Assembly: GCA_963667195.1 (NCBI GenBank)
Contig: OY762962.1
Coordinates: 1,922,001 to 1,986,000, forward strand
Reading direction: 5' to 3'
Source: UBA7703 sp963667195
Lineage (GTDB): Bacteria > Bacillota > Clostridia > Christensenellales > CAG-138
Length of the DNA stretch: 64,000 nt
Shown here: piece after piece, positions 53,571 to 62,625 of the stretch
How positions within the stretch are numbered: the first letter of the stretch is position 1
How the letters are laid out: every line of letters starts with the position of its first letter
Position numbers and translations under genes: made by a program
The notes under the pieces: model-generated
Told to the model about the DNA's origin: nothing
Seen by the model: only the letters and a program-made list of their open reading frames with translations
Databases searched by the model: none

Positions 53571-53758
53571 TTATATCAGCTGCAGGAAGTTGCTGGGATG
53601 CTCCTGTGTCTGCGGCCTATGCCGCAGGCACAAAAATCGTCGCTCATTGACTGATATCAGCAGCAGGAAGTTGCTGTGATGCTCCTGTGTCTGCGGCATG
53701 CGCCGCGGGCACAAAAATCGTCGCTCTTTGACTTATATCAGCAGCAGGAAGTTGCTGT
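53571..53758 (+). repeat. 81-bp tandem repeat (two full copies and a partial third)
   Basis: Copies start at 53571, 53652 and 53733, an exact period of 81; the third stops after 26 bases where it meets TATAAT and the importer gene. Copies 1 and 2 differ at about ten positions. A 12-bp hairpin in each (53605-53632 and 53686-53713) has a changed loop and an A-to-G change that keeps pairing (U-A to U-G). A second element, CAGCAGCAGGAAGTTGCTG, is shared by all copies apart from one base. Function unknown. Confidence 0.85.
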
Positions 53759-53790
53759 ATAATAAATAAACATAAGGAAGGGAATTGGAA

Positions 53791-55206
53791 ATGAAAACCA
53801 AGAAGTTACTCGCTCTGCTGCTTTGTGCCATGATGGTTTCCGCCCTGTTCGCATGCGCACAACCCGCAGCACCCGCAGCAACCGCAACCGAAGCGCCCGC
53901 TGCCGAGGCGACCGAAGCTGCTGCGACCGAAGCACCCGCAGCTCCCGCAGCTCCCGCAGAGAAGATTACGCTCACCTTCTCGCTGTGGGGCGATCCTGCG
54001 GAGCAGGAAACGACCCAGAAAGCACTCGACGTGTACAACAACTCTCAGGACAAAGTGTACGTCAAGGCACTGCAAATCGGACGCGATGAGTACAACGAAA
54101 AGCTCCAGACCATGGCGACCGCTGGCGAAATGCCGGATTGCGGCATGGTTGCGGAAGACACCGTGATCGCGTGGGCAAGAGACGGCCTGCTGTCCGACGT
54201 GGATATCTATGCCGGCCAGGCGAACCTGCCGCTCGACTATCTCGCATTCAAGTACAACGGCAAGACCGTTGCGTACTCCTCCGCAAACGAAGTCCTCGCT
54301 CTGTGGTACAACAAAGCGATGTTCGACGCAGCCGGAATCCCCTATCCGCCGACCTCTGAAGATAAGGCCTGGACGTGGGATCAGTTCGTGGAAGTTGCCA
54401 AGCAGCTGACCATCGACGCCAACGGCAAACACCCGGGCGATGCCGGATTCAACAAGGACAATATCGTCCAGTACGGCGCATATGTCAACCAGTACACCTG
54501 GCAGCTCGAAGTATGGGCGCTCAGCAACGGCGGCAAATTCTTCTCGCCGGATGGCAAGTCCGTCGTGTTTGACGATGCGGCAATCGAAGCAATCCAGAAG
54601 GTCGTTGACCTCCATCTGGTCGATAACGTAGCCCCGCTGAATGACGGCACGCAGGACAACGGCTTTGCGAGCTCCGTCGGAGCAGGCAACGTTGCAATGT
54701 GCACCGAAGGCCAGTGGGCGACCGGATTCCGTTCTGGCTTGGAAGGCATCGATTACGGCGTAGCCGTGCTGCCCTACATGAAGGACAAAGTGACCATCGC
54801 GACGGGCGGCCCGACGGGCGTGTTCGCCACGACGAAGTATCCGCAGGAAGCGGCCGATTTCCTCAGATGGTATAACAGCGAAGAGAACAACATCGGCACG
54901 ATCATGGCTGGTTGGTGGATGCCCACAAAGCAGAACTGGTATACCGATCAGACCCTGCTCAAGTCCTGGGTGGACGATTGCGAACTCCGCGCGGCGCTCC
55001 CGGCGGATGCTTACAAGACGGCTATCGTGGATGTTGCGCTCGATACCAACGTGACCCATCAGACCGCCTGGTACTATACGCCCAACACCTTCGAAGTGTT
55101 GGTCAAGACCCTCCAGCCGGCTCTTGTGGAAGCAATTAACGGCACGAAGACGGTCAAGGAAGTCATCGATTCCGTCCGTGAATCCATGCAGGCACAACTC
55201 GGATAA
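53791..55206 (+). CDS. Sugar ABC importer binding lipoprotein
   Basis: 471 residues, extracytoplasmic solute-binding protein of the carbohydrate CUT1 class. The lipobox is ALFAC (Cys22), followed by an Ala/Thr/Pro/Glu linker to about residue 55, then ITLTFSLWGDPAEQETTQKAL at the start of the fold. Other landmarks are EVLALWYNKAMFDAAGIPYPP and TWDQFVEVAKQL. It is expected to bind arabinose-containing oligosaccharides given the GH51/GH127 genes (inference). I chose the ATG at 53791 (AAGGAAGGG); a TTG two codons earlier is unlikely. The 81-bp repeats lie just upstream. Confidence 0.92.
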   Translation: MKTKKLLALLLCAMMVSALFACAQPAAPAATATEAPAAEATEAAATEAPAAPAAPAEKITLTFSLWGDPAEQETTQKALDVYNNSQDKVYVKALQIGRDEYNEKLQTMATAGEMPDCGMVAEDTVIAWARDGLLSDVDIYAGQANLPLDYLAFKYNGKTVAYSSANEVLALWYNKAMFDAAGIPYPPTSEDKAWTWDQFVEVAKQLTIDANGKHPGDAGFNKDNIVQYGAYVNQYTWQLEVWALSNGGKFFSPDGKSVVFDDAAIEAIQKVVDLHLVDNVAPLNDGTQDNGFASSVGAGNVAMCTEGQWATGFRSGLEGIDYGVAVLPYMKDKVTIATGGPTGVFATTKYPQEAADFLRWYNSEENNIGTIMAGWWMPTKQNWYTDQTLLKSWVDDCELRAALPADAYKTAIVDVALDTNVTHQTAWYYTPNTFEVLVKTLQPALVEAINGTKTVKEVIDSVRESMQAQLG

Positions 55207-55317
55207 TCGAATCTTCATCACGAAACCGACCAACGAATGAGCAAGCGGGGCGCCTGAGCGGCAATTGCCTGAGCGGGTGCCCCGCGGTTTTTACCTTCCA
55301 GAAAGTGTGAGATCGTC

Positions 55318-56259
55318 ATGACAAACAAGAAAAAACGGGCGAAAATCGCGGTCAAGGAACAGCGCGCGGCGTATCTCTTTCTGATTCCCGCGCTGCTAGG
55401 ATTAACGTTTATCACGTATGTGCCGTTGCTCGCCGTATTCGGCATCAGCTTAACCGATTTGAATGTCGGCCATTTCATCAAAGGGGGAACCATGCCTCCG
55501 GTGAAGTACGTCGGCTTTGCGAACTTTAAAGAGATTTTTCAAAACCCGAGCATCGACTTCCTCAACTCCATCAAGGTGACAGTCGTGTTCGCGCTGCTCG
55601 CCGTCGTGTGCAGCATCATCTATTCGATGCTGGTTGCGATGCTGCTCAACCGCAAGATGCCCGGACGCGGATTTTTCCGTGCGATCTTCTATATTCCGTA
55701 TATCCTTCCGGCAACGGCTGTCATGATCAGCTGGTGGTTCCTGCTCAAGTATGACGGCGGCCTGATCAACTATATTCTCGTCAGTCTTGGCTTAGGCAAA
55801 TCGATGTTTCTCTCCGCTGCCAACACCGCACTGCCGTCGCTGGCAATGATCGCGGTATGGACCTCCGGCAACCTGATCGTGATCTTCCTCGCAGGGCTGC
55901 AAAACGTGCCGCGCGTTTATCACGAGGCCGCCGAAATCGACGGCGCAAACGCTTGGCAGCGCTTCTGGAATATCACGATTCCCAGCATGACGCCGATTAT
56001 CTTCTATAATTTATTGATGAGCCTCGTCGTCAATCTGCAGGTCGTGGTTCCCGCTCTTGCCGTGACCAAAGGCGGACCGGGAAAGTCGACCATGTTTATG
56101 ACCTATCTGATGTATCAGACCGGTTTTCGGGGCAGAGAACTCGGACAAGCAGGCGCAATCGCGTTTGTGTTCTTCATCGTGGCGGCGATCCTCGCGTTCA
56201 TTCTGTTTGCCACATCCAAGAGCTGGATCTACAACGAGGGAGGAGATGACGCGAAATGA
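55318..56259 (+). CDS. Sugar ABC importer permease 1 (CUT1 type)
   Basis: 313 residues with six membrane helices. AAYLFLIPALLGLTFITYVPLLAVFGISLTD opens it, and the ATPase-coupling EAA loop reads EAAEIDGANAWQRFWNITIPSM. CUT1 importers of this kind usually share a separate ATPase encoded elsewhere (MsmK/MsmX type), and no ATPase gene is in the window. It lies 111 bases after the binding protein and overlaps the next permease by four bases. Confidence 0.92.
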   Translation: MTNKKKRAKIAVKEQRAAYLFLIPALLGLTFITYVPLLAVFGISLTDLNVGHFIKGGTMPPVKYVGFANFKEIFQNPSIDFLNSIKVTVVFALLAVVCSIIYSMLVAMLLNRKMPGRGFFRAIFYIPYILPATAVMISWWFLLKYDGGLINYILVSLGLGKSMFLSAANTALPSLAMIAVWTSGNLIVIFLAGLQNVPRVYHEAAEIDGANAWQRFWNITIPSMTPIIFYNLLMSLVVNLQVVVPALAVTKGGPGKSTMFMTYLMYQTGFRGRELGQAGAIAFVFFIVAAILAFILFATSKSWIYNEGGDDAK

Positions 56260-57158
56260 GCGAATCCACTGTTCAAAGAACTGAAGCGAGACGGAATAAA
56301 CGCCTCGGTAACTCCATAAAAAGCAAGAAGAGAAGCCAGCAAATCGCGGATGTCACTTCGTTTGTGGTCATCGTGATTCTCGCGGCTCTCGTGATGCTAC
56401 CGATCTGGTGGATGATTCGCTCTTCACTGATGAAGAGCCTCGAGATCTTCAAGTGGCCGCCCAGCTTTTTCCCGACGCAGTGGCTGTTCTCCAACTATAA
56501 CATCAAGCCCACTACCTTCGACTTCTGGCGGTATTTGGGAAATACACTTACTATCGTCGTTCCCTGCGTCGTGTTTGGCACGATAACCGCGGTGATGTGC
56601 GGCTATGCGTTCGCGCGGCTGCGGTTTCGGGGCAAGGCGTTTCTCTTCTCGCTGTGCGTTGGCTCCATGCTCCTGCCGACGATGGTCACGCTGATTCCGC
56701 TGTATATTGCATGGTCGAGCCTGGGGTTAACGGATACCTACTGGCCGCTGATCCTTCCGTACTTATGTGGAGGAGGTGCGTTTAACATCTTTTTGGTTCG
56801 CCAGTTCATCAAGACGCTTCCGCGCGAGCTGGATGAATCGGCTTCTATCGACGGTGCGGGGTACCTTCGCACGCTGGTCAGTATCATCCTTCCCTCTATT
56901 AAGCCTGCGATTATCGTGGTTTCGCTGTTGATCTTCATTACGACCTGGAACGACCTGCTGCAACAGACGATCTATATTTCGTCGCGCGAAAAGTATACAA
57001 TGGCGGTAGGACTTACCACGTTTATGGGATCGTTTAAGAACGACTACGCGGGCATGTTTGCCGCGACGTGTCTTTCGTTTATCCCCGGCGTTGTCGTGTA
57101 CTTGTTCGGTCAAAGATACTTCGTGGAAGGCATTGTCATGACAGGAATGAAAAACTGA
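56256..57158 (+). CDS. Sugar ABC importer permease 2 (CUT1 type)
   Basis: 300 residues, six helices. PIWWMIRSSLMKSLEIF and the EAA-type loop ELDESASIDGAGYLRTLVSIILP mark it as the MalG/LplC-like partner of permease 1. The ATG overlaps the previous stop (ATGA), and its own stop overlaps the DUF624 start, so the three are coupled. Confidence 0.92.
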   Translation: MSESTVQRTEARRNKRLGNSIKSKKRSQQIADVTSFVVIVILAALVMLPIWWMIRSSLMKSLEIFKWPPSFFPTQWLFSNYNIKPTTFDFWRYLGNTLTIVVPCVVFGTITAVMCGYAFARLRFRGKAFLFSLCVGSMLLPTMVTLIPLYIAWSSLGLTDTYWPLILPYLCGGGAFNIFLVRQFIKTLPRELDESASIDGAGYLRTLVSIILPSIKPAIIVVSLLIFITTWNDLLQQTIYISSREKYTMAVGLTTFMGSFKNDYAGMFAATCLSFIPGVVVYLFGQRYFVEGIVMTGMKN

Positions 57159-57883
57159 TGTCGAACGAAAAGAAGGGCTTCTGGGATCGTATCGGCGAAA
57201 ACAGATTCGCTCCCGGCCAAGGGGTAACAGAACCGCCCCCCGAAAGGGGTTGGAAGCGGTTCTTTTTTGTGCTTGGAACGCATTTCTGGAAACTGGTTAC
57301 ACTGAATCTGCTGTTTCTGCTTTTCAGCCTGCCGGTGATTACGATTCCGGCCGCGCTTTGCGGGATGAATCGCGTGCTCCTGAAACTGTATCGGGAGGGC
57401 AACTGCTTCGTCTGGGCGGAGTTTATCAAAGAATTCCGCGCAAACCTCTGGAAGGCGCTGCCATTTGGCCTCCTCGCGGCGGTCATGCTGTTTGCGTCCT
57501 ACTATTTTTTGAGCTTGAGCATTTCCGCTTCACCGAATCAAGTAGAAGCCTTTACGGCCGCGATTGGCTTATTGCTGCTGTTTTTTGCTGTTCTGTTTTG
57601 CAGCTATGTCTTTGCGTTTCTTCCCACGCTGGATTTGAAGAACAGTCAGATCGCTCGCAATGCATTCATCTTTATGGTGACGCAATGGAAAACCAATCTT
57701 GTTATTCTTGGAAGCGTTGCGGCAAGCGTGTTATTCGTGGTTGCGTTCTTTCCGTACTCTCTGTTTTTCTTGCTATTCATCACGATTGCGCTCCAGCACT
57801 ACATGATTTGTGCGGCGATCAATGCTCCTTTGCAGGAAAAGATCATTGGGCCATATGAGGAACACAACGCAAAAAGCGAGTGA
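57158..57883 (+). CDS. YesL/DUF624-family membrane protein
   Basis: 241 residues, about five membrane helices. The FFFVLGTHFWKLVTLNLLFLLFSLPVITIPAALCGMNRVLLKLYRE-type opening is the DUF624 signature. Such proteins are regularly encoded with CUT1 importers for plant-cell-wall oligosaccharides in Bacillota (YesL in the rhamnogalacturonan cluster); their job is unknown. The chosen ATG at 57158 overlaps the upstream stop by one base; a longer frame from 57068 would lie inside the permease gene. Confidence 0.9.
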   Translation: MSNEKKGFWDRIGENRFAPGQGVTEPPPERGWKRFFFVLGTHFWKLVTLNLLFLLFSLPVITIPAALCGMNRVLLKLYREGNCFVWAEFIKEFRANLWKALPFGLLAAVMLFASYYFLSLSISASPNQVEAFTAAIGLLLLFFAVLFCSYVFAFLPTLDLKNSQIARNAFIFMVTQWKTNLVILGSVAASVLFVVAFFPYSLFFLLFITIALQHYMICAAINAPLQEKIIGPYEEHNAKSE

Positions 57884-57977
57884 GAAACGCGCAACGTAAA
57901 AAATACCACGATTCGGATATCTGCTGTACAGATCCGATCATCCATGCTAGACTGTGCCTTGAGTGAGGAGGGATGGC

Positions 57978-58748
57978 GTGGAAACGAACTGGATGAAGCT
58001 GCTGGAATTCTTAGATGTTTCCGGAGCGGATGTGCTCTTTGAGCAGCGGGAGCTGTTGTTCCAGCGGATACCGTTTGAGATGGAAAAGACGCTCTATCGG
58101 TTTATCGCCGACGGCAAACCGAAGGAGATGCTCGCGTTCTATCAGCGCATGATTCTGGAAACCCCGACGCTCAAAGTAGCCGTAGGCAAAACCTCGAAGA
58201 ATCGTCTGATGCAGCTGAAATATGCGGCGGTCTCGGCGATTGCGCTGGCTTGCCGCTCTGCCATCAGCGGCGGCGCCATCGAAGCCTGCGCCTACGCGAA
58301 GAGCGACGAGGCAATTGTTGCAATCGACGAAGCGCGCGGAACGGCTGAGGTTTTGCGGCTTGAGGTGCAGACACTCTACGACTACGCGCAGATGGTGCAG
58401 GAGACGATGTCTCTGCAAAACTGCTCGGCGGTGATCCGCAGCTGCGTAAACTATATCACTGTGCATTCTCACTGCCTGATCTCGCTGGAAGAGCTTGCGG
58501 AAGGTTCCGGCTACACGAAGGAATACTTAGCGAAGCTCTTTAAGAAGGAAATGGGCATCTCGGTCAGCGACTATATATTGAAGTCCCGTATCGACGAAGC
58601 AAAGAATCTGTTTGCGGAAGGCCGCTCCTGCAACGAGGTTGCGCAGATTCTCGGTTTCTCCTCGCAAAGCTATTTTATCCGGCAATTCAAGAAGACGACC
58701 GGCATGACGCCGAAACTGTTTGTCAACGTCAACGCGCGTTCGACTTGA
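57978..58748 (+). CDS. AraC-family regulator
   Basis: 256 residues. The C-terminal double helix-turn-helix (about 160-253) has ISLEELAEGSGYTKEYLAKLFKKEMGISVSDYIL and NEVAQILGFSSQSYFIRQFKKTTGMTP. The N-terminal 150 residues form a helical sensor, not a cupin, of a type frequent in Bacillota AraC proteins that sit beside ABC importers. The GTG at 57978 is six bases after GGAGG; an in-frame GTG at 57963 would start inside the ribosome site. Its target may be the importer or the glycosidases that follow. Confidence 0.88.
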   Translation: METNWMKLLEFLDVSGADVLFEQRELLFQRIPFEMEKTLYRFIADGKPKEMLAFYQRMILETPTLKVAVGKTSKNRLMQLKYAAVSAIALACRSAISGGAIEACAYAKSDEAIVAIDEARGTAEVLRLEVQTLYDYAQMVQETMSLQNCSAVIRSCVNYITVHSHCLISLEELAEGSGYTKEYLAKLFKKEMGISVSDYILKSRIDEAKNLFAEGRSCNEVAQILGFSSQSYFIRQFKKTTGMTPKLFVNVNARST

Positions 58749-58808
58749 TCGAAACGGGCTTCCAGAGTCGAACTCTATCAAAATAACGTGATTCTACGAA
58801 CAAATCAG

Positions 58809-58839
58809 CACGATTCTGTGAAGAATCGTGTTATTTTTT
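58809..58839 (+). terminator. Terminator after the AraC gene
   Basis: A 9-bp perfect stem (CACGATTCT / AGAATCGTG) with a GTGA loop is followed by TTATTTTTT. Confidence 0.8.
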
Positions 58840-58967
58840 GAAGATTTTTTGTAGGAATGTTTCTCGCATATCGCTATGATAGCGGTATAAGACAAATCTG
58901 TATAACGCACATGCTCAATGAAACCAACCAAAAAGAGAACAACTCAAGCAAAGATGAGGGGGATTCT

Positions 58968-59855
58968 ATGTCAAAGAAAGAACGTTGGATCGTATTTCCT
59001 GCTGTGATCGTGCTGCTGCTGATTGCGACGTTGTTCGATCTTCGCATTTCACAGGCAGTCTATGGTAAGAATTTGTTCAGCGCCGTGTTTGAGGTTTTGG
59101 GCGAAGCGCCGATTCAGTTTCTCGCGCTGTTTGGCGCGGTGACGCTGTTTCGCTTTCGCAGCAAAAAGACGAAATGGGGCAGCGGGCTTCTAGCGGTGGC
59201 ATACGGCATTCTCGCCGCGGCATTCGCGTTTATGCTCGGGTTCGCGACGATCAATTACGTCAACGAAAACATCGCATACGAGCTGCCGACCGTCGTTTCC
59301 CTGCTGACGGCGCTTGTCGGGCTCGCGCTTGCAATTCTGCTTGCTCGCGCGGTGCCAAAGGAGCGCGCACGCGAGGCGGTGACGTTCGCGATCATCGCGA
59401 TTGTCTATATCCTGCTGATCGTGATCCTTATGAACTCCATCAAGAGCGTTTGGGGCAGGCTCCGCATGCGTGAGATGCTCGATCCCGCGAGCGAATTCAC
59501 CCCGTGGTACGAGATTCATTTCCGCGGCGGATTCGACAACCGTTTTGCCTCCTTCCCGTCGGGGCATACGATGAACGCAGCGGGCATGATTCTGATTACG
59601 CTTCTGCCGACCGTTTTTGAAAAACTCAAAGGGAAAGAAGCTCTGCTGCGCATCATCGCATATGGCTGGGTGGCGGTCGTCGGGTTCTCCCGCATCGTGG
59701 CGGGCGCGCATTTTTCGACTGATGTGCTGTTTGGCATTCTGCTCTCCTATGCGCTGTTTGAAGGCACCCGCGTGGTGGTGACCAACCTCCGTTCCAAACA
59801 AACGAATATTTCCGGCGGTGCAATGCCGGTTTCATCCAACCAACTTTGTAAATAA
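58968..59855 (+). CDS. PAP2-family phosphatase
   Basis: 295 residues with about six membrane helices. The three phosphatase motifs are in order: KSVWGRLRMRE (motif 1, with Arg), FASFPSGHTMNA (motif 2), and SRIVAGAHFSTDVL (motif 3). Substrates in the family are phosphatidate-like lipids or undecaprenyl diphosphate. The ATG at 58968 has GAGGGGG; an earlier frame extension to 58857 overlaps the terminator. It lies 12 bases before the GH3 gene and is probably co-transcribed with it. Confidence 0.9.
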   Translation: MSKKERWIVFPAVIVLLLIATLFDLRISQAVYGKNLFSAVFEVLGEAPIQFLALFGAVTLFRFRSKKTKWGSGLLAVAYGILAAAFAFMLGFATINYVNENIAYELPTVVSLLTALVGLALAILLARAVPKERAREAVTFAIIAIVYILLIVILMNSIKSVWGRLRMREMLDPASEFTPWYEIHFRGGFDNRFASFPSGHTMNAAGMILITLLPTVFEKLKGKEALLRIIAYGWVAVVGFSRIVAGAHFSTDVLFGILLSYALFEGTRVVVTNLRSKQTNISGGAMPVSSNQLCK

Positions 59856-59867
59856 GGAGAAGAGGAT

Positions 59868-62609
59868 ATGGCGAACGCGAAAGAACTCAGAAAGACCGTC
59901 ACTGCCGAGGTGAAGGCGGAGCGGGCACGCAGAAAAGCAAAGAGAACGGAAATCCGTGCTCTGCCGCGCGGCGAACAGCCCGCCGCGCGCAAAGCGGAGA
60001 AGGCTGCGCGAAGGACAGCCAAGCTGGAACGGAAACATGCCATTCAAGCGATGGCGAAGCAAGAAAAACGCGCGGCAAAGAAGCACGACAAGCTGACGAA
60101 GCGCATCTGGAATCGTCCGCGCCGCATCGTGATCTGGGCGGTCGTGCTCTGCCTGCTGGCATTTGGCATCTTCAGCGCGGCGCCCTATATCGGGGACTTT
60201 ACGAGCCTGTATTCGATGAAGATCGACTCCAACACACCGGCGGGTGACACCGCGCGTCTAAACGGCGCAAAAGTTGCGGAGGAGATTGCAGACGAGGGCA
60301 TCGTGTTGCTGAAAAATGCGGACGACCTGCTTCCGCTCACGGGTGGAAAGCTCAACGTGTTCGGCTATGCCGCGTACAACATCCGCTACGGCGGAAGCGG
60401 TTCCGGCGGCGGCGATGCTTCGAGCGCGACGGACTTGTTTGCGGGGCTCTCGAACGCGGGGATTTCTTATAACGAAACATTGGATGCGTTCTACCGCGGG
60501 CAGAAAGATATCTCGCAAAAGGGAAGCTCGAACGGGCTCATCAGCGTGCTCGTTACGATGCTTGGGAAGCCGATCACCGATGAACCGGCGATCGATTACC
60601 TGACGCAGGATGCACTCGCGCAGGCGAAGGACTATTCCAACACCGCGTTGGTCGTCATCGGCAGCGACGGCGTGGAGGCGACGGACTTTACCCGGGACGC
60701 GCTGAAGCTCACGAAAAACCGCAGTGATTTATTGGATCAGGTCTGCGCGAACTTCGACAACGTCATCGTCGTCATCAACGCGGGCAACGCCATGGAGCTC
60801 GGATTCCTCGATCAGTATCCGTCCATCAAGGCGGCGCTCTGGATCGGCACGCCCGGTCCGAAGGGATGCCTCTCGCTCGGTAACATCCTCGCGGGCAAGG
60901 TCAATCCTTCCGGCCGCCTGACGGACACCTATGCCTACGACGCGGCGAGCAGCCCCGCGAGCGTCAACTTCGGCGACTACAAATATGACAACATCGAAGG
61001 CATGTCGTTCATCAACTACAACGAGGGCATCTACGTCGGCTACCGCTACTACGAAACCAGATATCTTGGCGACGAAGCGGGCTTCAAAGCCGCCGTGCAG
61101 TTCCCGTTTGGCTACGGGCTGAGCTATACCTCGTTTGACTGGAAGACGACGGACTTTACGACGACGAACGTCACGGTGAGCGTCAGCGTTGCGGTGAAAA
61201 ACACCGGAACCGTGGCGGGCAAAGACGTGGTCGAGGTCTATTTCTCTGCACCCTACACGGCGGGCGGCATCGAAAAATCGGCAATCGAGCTCGCGGGCTA
61301 CGCGAAGACAAACCTGCTGGCACCCGGCGAGAGCGAAACGGTGACGGTCTCGTTCCCGCTGCGGGACATGTCCTCTTACGACATGAAAGATACGCAGGCG
61401 TATGTGCTCGACGCGGGCGAATACACAGTCAAGATCGGCAGAAGTGTGCACGACATCGTGGACCAGAAGACGCTGACCGTGCCGGAGATGATCGTCTACA
61501 AGACGGATGAGGTCACCGGAACCGAGCTTTCGAACCTGTTTGGCTATGGCGACGGCGGGCTGACCTATCTAAGCCGCAACGACTGGACGGGCACATTCCC
61601 GAACAACGATAACCTGAGCCATACCGCTTCGGATGCGGTGTTGACCGGTGCTGCAGTTCAGCAACCCGCGGCGGATGAGTCCGCCATGCCGACGACCGGC
61701 GCGGACAACGGGATTCAGCTCAAAGACCTCAAAGGAGTATCCTATGACGACGCGAAGTGGCAGTCGTTCTTAGACCAGTTTACCGCCGCCGAACTCATGG
61801 AAGTGTTTGTCAATGCGGCGTACCGCACGGTGCCTGTGCAGCGCCTCGGCATCCCGCAGGCGATCCTGCTGGATGGTCCGGCCGGCATCAACTCGCTGTT
61901 TAGCAAGGTCACCGCGATGTCTTATCCCACCGAGGTCGTGCTTGCTTCCACTTGGAACAACGACCTGATCTATCGCTTCGGTGAAGCGGTCGGCGCGGAA
62001 GCCAATGCGTACGGCGTCTCTGGTTGGTATGCGCCGGGCATGAACCTCCACCGTACGCCGCAGGGCGGACGCAACTTTGAGTATTTCTCGGAAGATCCGC
62101 TTCTCTCCGGCAAGATTGCCGCGAGCATGGTCAGCGGCGCACAGAGCAAGCACATCATCGTGACGATGAAGCATTTCGTGCTTAACGATCAGGAGACCAA
62201 TGCGCGTTCCGGAATCTATGTTTGGGCAAACGAACAGGCCATCCGAGAGCTGTATCTGCGCCCGTTTGAGATCACCGTCAAAGAGGGCAAGGTGACGGGA
62301 GCGATGTCCAGCTTCGTCCATATCGGCTACAAGTGGTGCGGCGGAAATCCGGAGCTGCTGGAGCAGGTGCTGCGCAAGGAATGGGGATTTGTCGGCGTCG
62401 TGACCACGGATGCGGTGCTGGGCAGCTTCATGGACGCAAATCTCGCTTTACACAATGGCAACGACCTGATGCTTGCCGTGATGCCGACCAACAACCGCCG
62501 TTATCTGGACGAGCTGTTTTCCAAAGACCCCGTTGGCGTCACAAAAGGGTTGCGCGAGCGGATGCACAACTTCTGCTATGCGCTTGTGAACGATACCGAT
62601 TTGTTTTAA
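59868..62609 (+). CDS. Membrane-anchored, circularly permuted GH3 glycosidase
   Basis: 913 residues. Residues 1-80 are extremely rich in Lys, Arg and Ala (a basic helix inside the cell), then a transmembrane helix (about 85-105) IVIWAVVLCLLAFGIFSAA. Outside lies a GH3 enzyme with domains swapped: the C-terminal sandwich (EEIADEGIVLLKN) and Fn3-like part come first (about 135-560), the barrel second (about 640-905), with the nucleophile-type Asp848 in VVTTDAVLG and EYFSEDPLLSGK. Such permutation is known in some rumen Bacillota beta-glucosidases. It likely works as a cell-surface beta-glucosidase/xylosidase. The start is 12 bases after the PAP2 gene. Confidence 0.9.
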   Translation: MANAKELRKTVTAEVKAERARRKAKRTEIRALPRGEQPAARKAEKAARRTAKLERKHAIQAMAKQEKRAAKKHDKLTKRIWNRPRRIVIWAVVLCLLAFGIFSAAPYIGDFTSLYSMKIDSNTPAGDTARLNGAKVAEEIADEGIVLLKNADDLLPLTGGKLNVFGYAAYNIRYGGSGSGGGDASSATDLFAGLSNAGISYNETLDAFYRGQKDISQKGSSNGLISVLVTMLGKPITDEPAIDYLTQDALAQAKDYSNTALVVIGSDGVEATDFTRDALKLTKNRSDLLDQVCANFDNVIVVINAGNAMELGFLDQYPSIKAALWIGTPGPKGCLSLGNILAGKVNPSGRLTDTYAYDAASSPASVNFGDYKYDNIEGMSFINYNEGIYVGYRYYETRYLGDEAGFKAAVQFPFGYGLSYTSFDWKTTDFTTTNVTVSVSVAVKNTGTVAGKDVVEVYFSAPYTAGGIEKSAIELAGYAKTNLLAPGESETVTVSFPLRDMSSYDMKDTQAYVLDAGEYTVKIGRSVHDIVDQKTLTVPEMIVYKTDEVTGTELSNLFGYGDGGLTYLSRNDWTGTFPNNDNLSHTASDAVLTGAAVQQPAADESAMPTTGADNGIQLKDLKGVSYDDAKWQSFLDQFTAAELMEVFVNAAYRTVPVQRLGIPQAILLDGPAGINSLFSKVTAMSYPTEVVLASTWNNDLIYRFGEAVGAEANAYGVSGWYAPGMNLHRTPQGGRNFEYFSEDPLLSGKIAASMVSGAQSKHIIVTMKHFVLNDQETNARSGIYVWANEQAIRELYLRPFEITVKEGKVTGAMSSFVHIGYKWCGGNPELLEQVLRKEWGFVGVVTTDAVLGSFMDANLALHNGNDLMLAVMPTNNRRYLDELFSKDPVGVTKGLRERMHNFCYALVNDTDLF

Positions 62610-62625
62610 GGATCACGTGGAATAA

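Noticed and set aside
53605..53713. Tandem transcription terminators
   Set aside because: The hairpins are followed by A runs, not T runs, on the plus strand, and on the minus strand the T run precedes the stem.
53571..53758. CRISPR array
   Set aside because: The unit repeats contiguously with an 81-bp period without unique spacers, and no cas genes are present.
53806..55233. Long minus-strand open frame (475 codons) opposite the sugar-binding protein gene
   Set aside because: Antisense shadow of a clear lipoprotein gene; no ribosome site and no recognisable domain.
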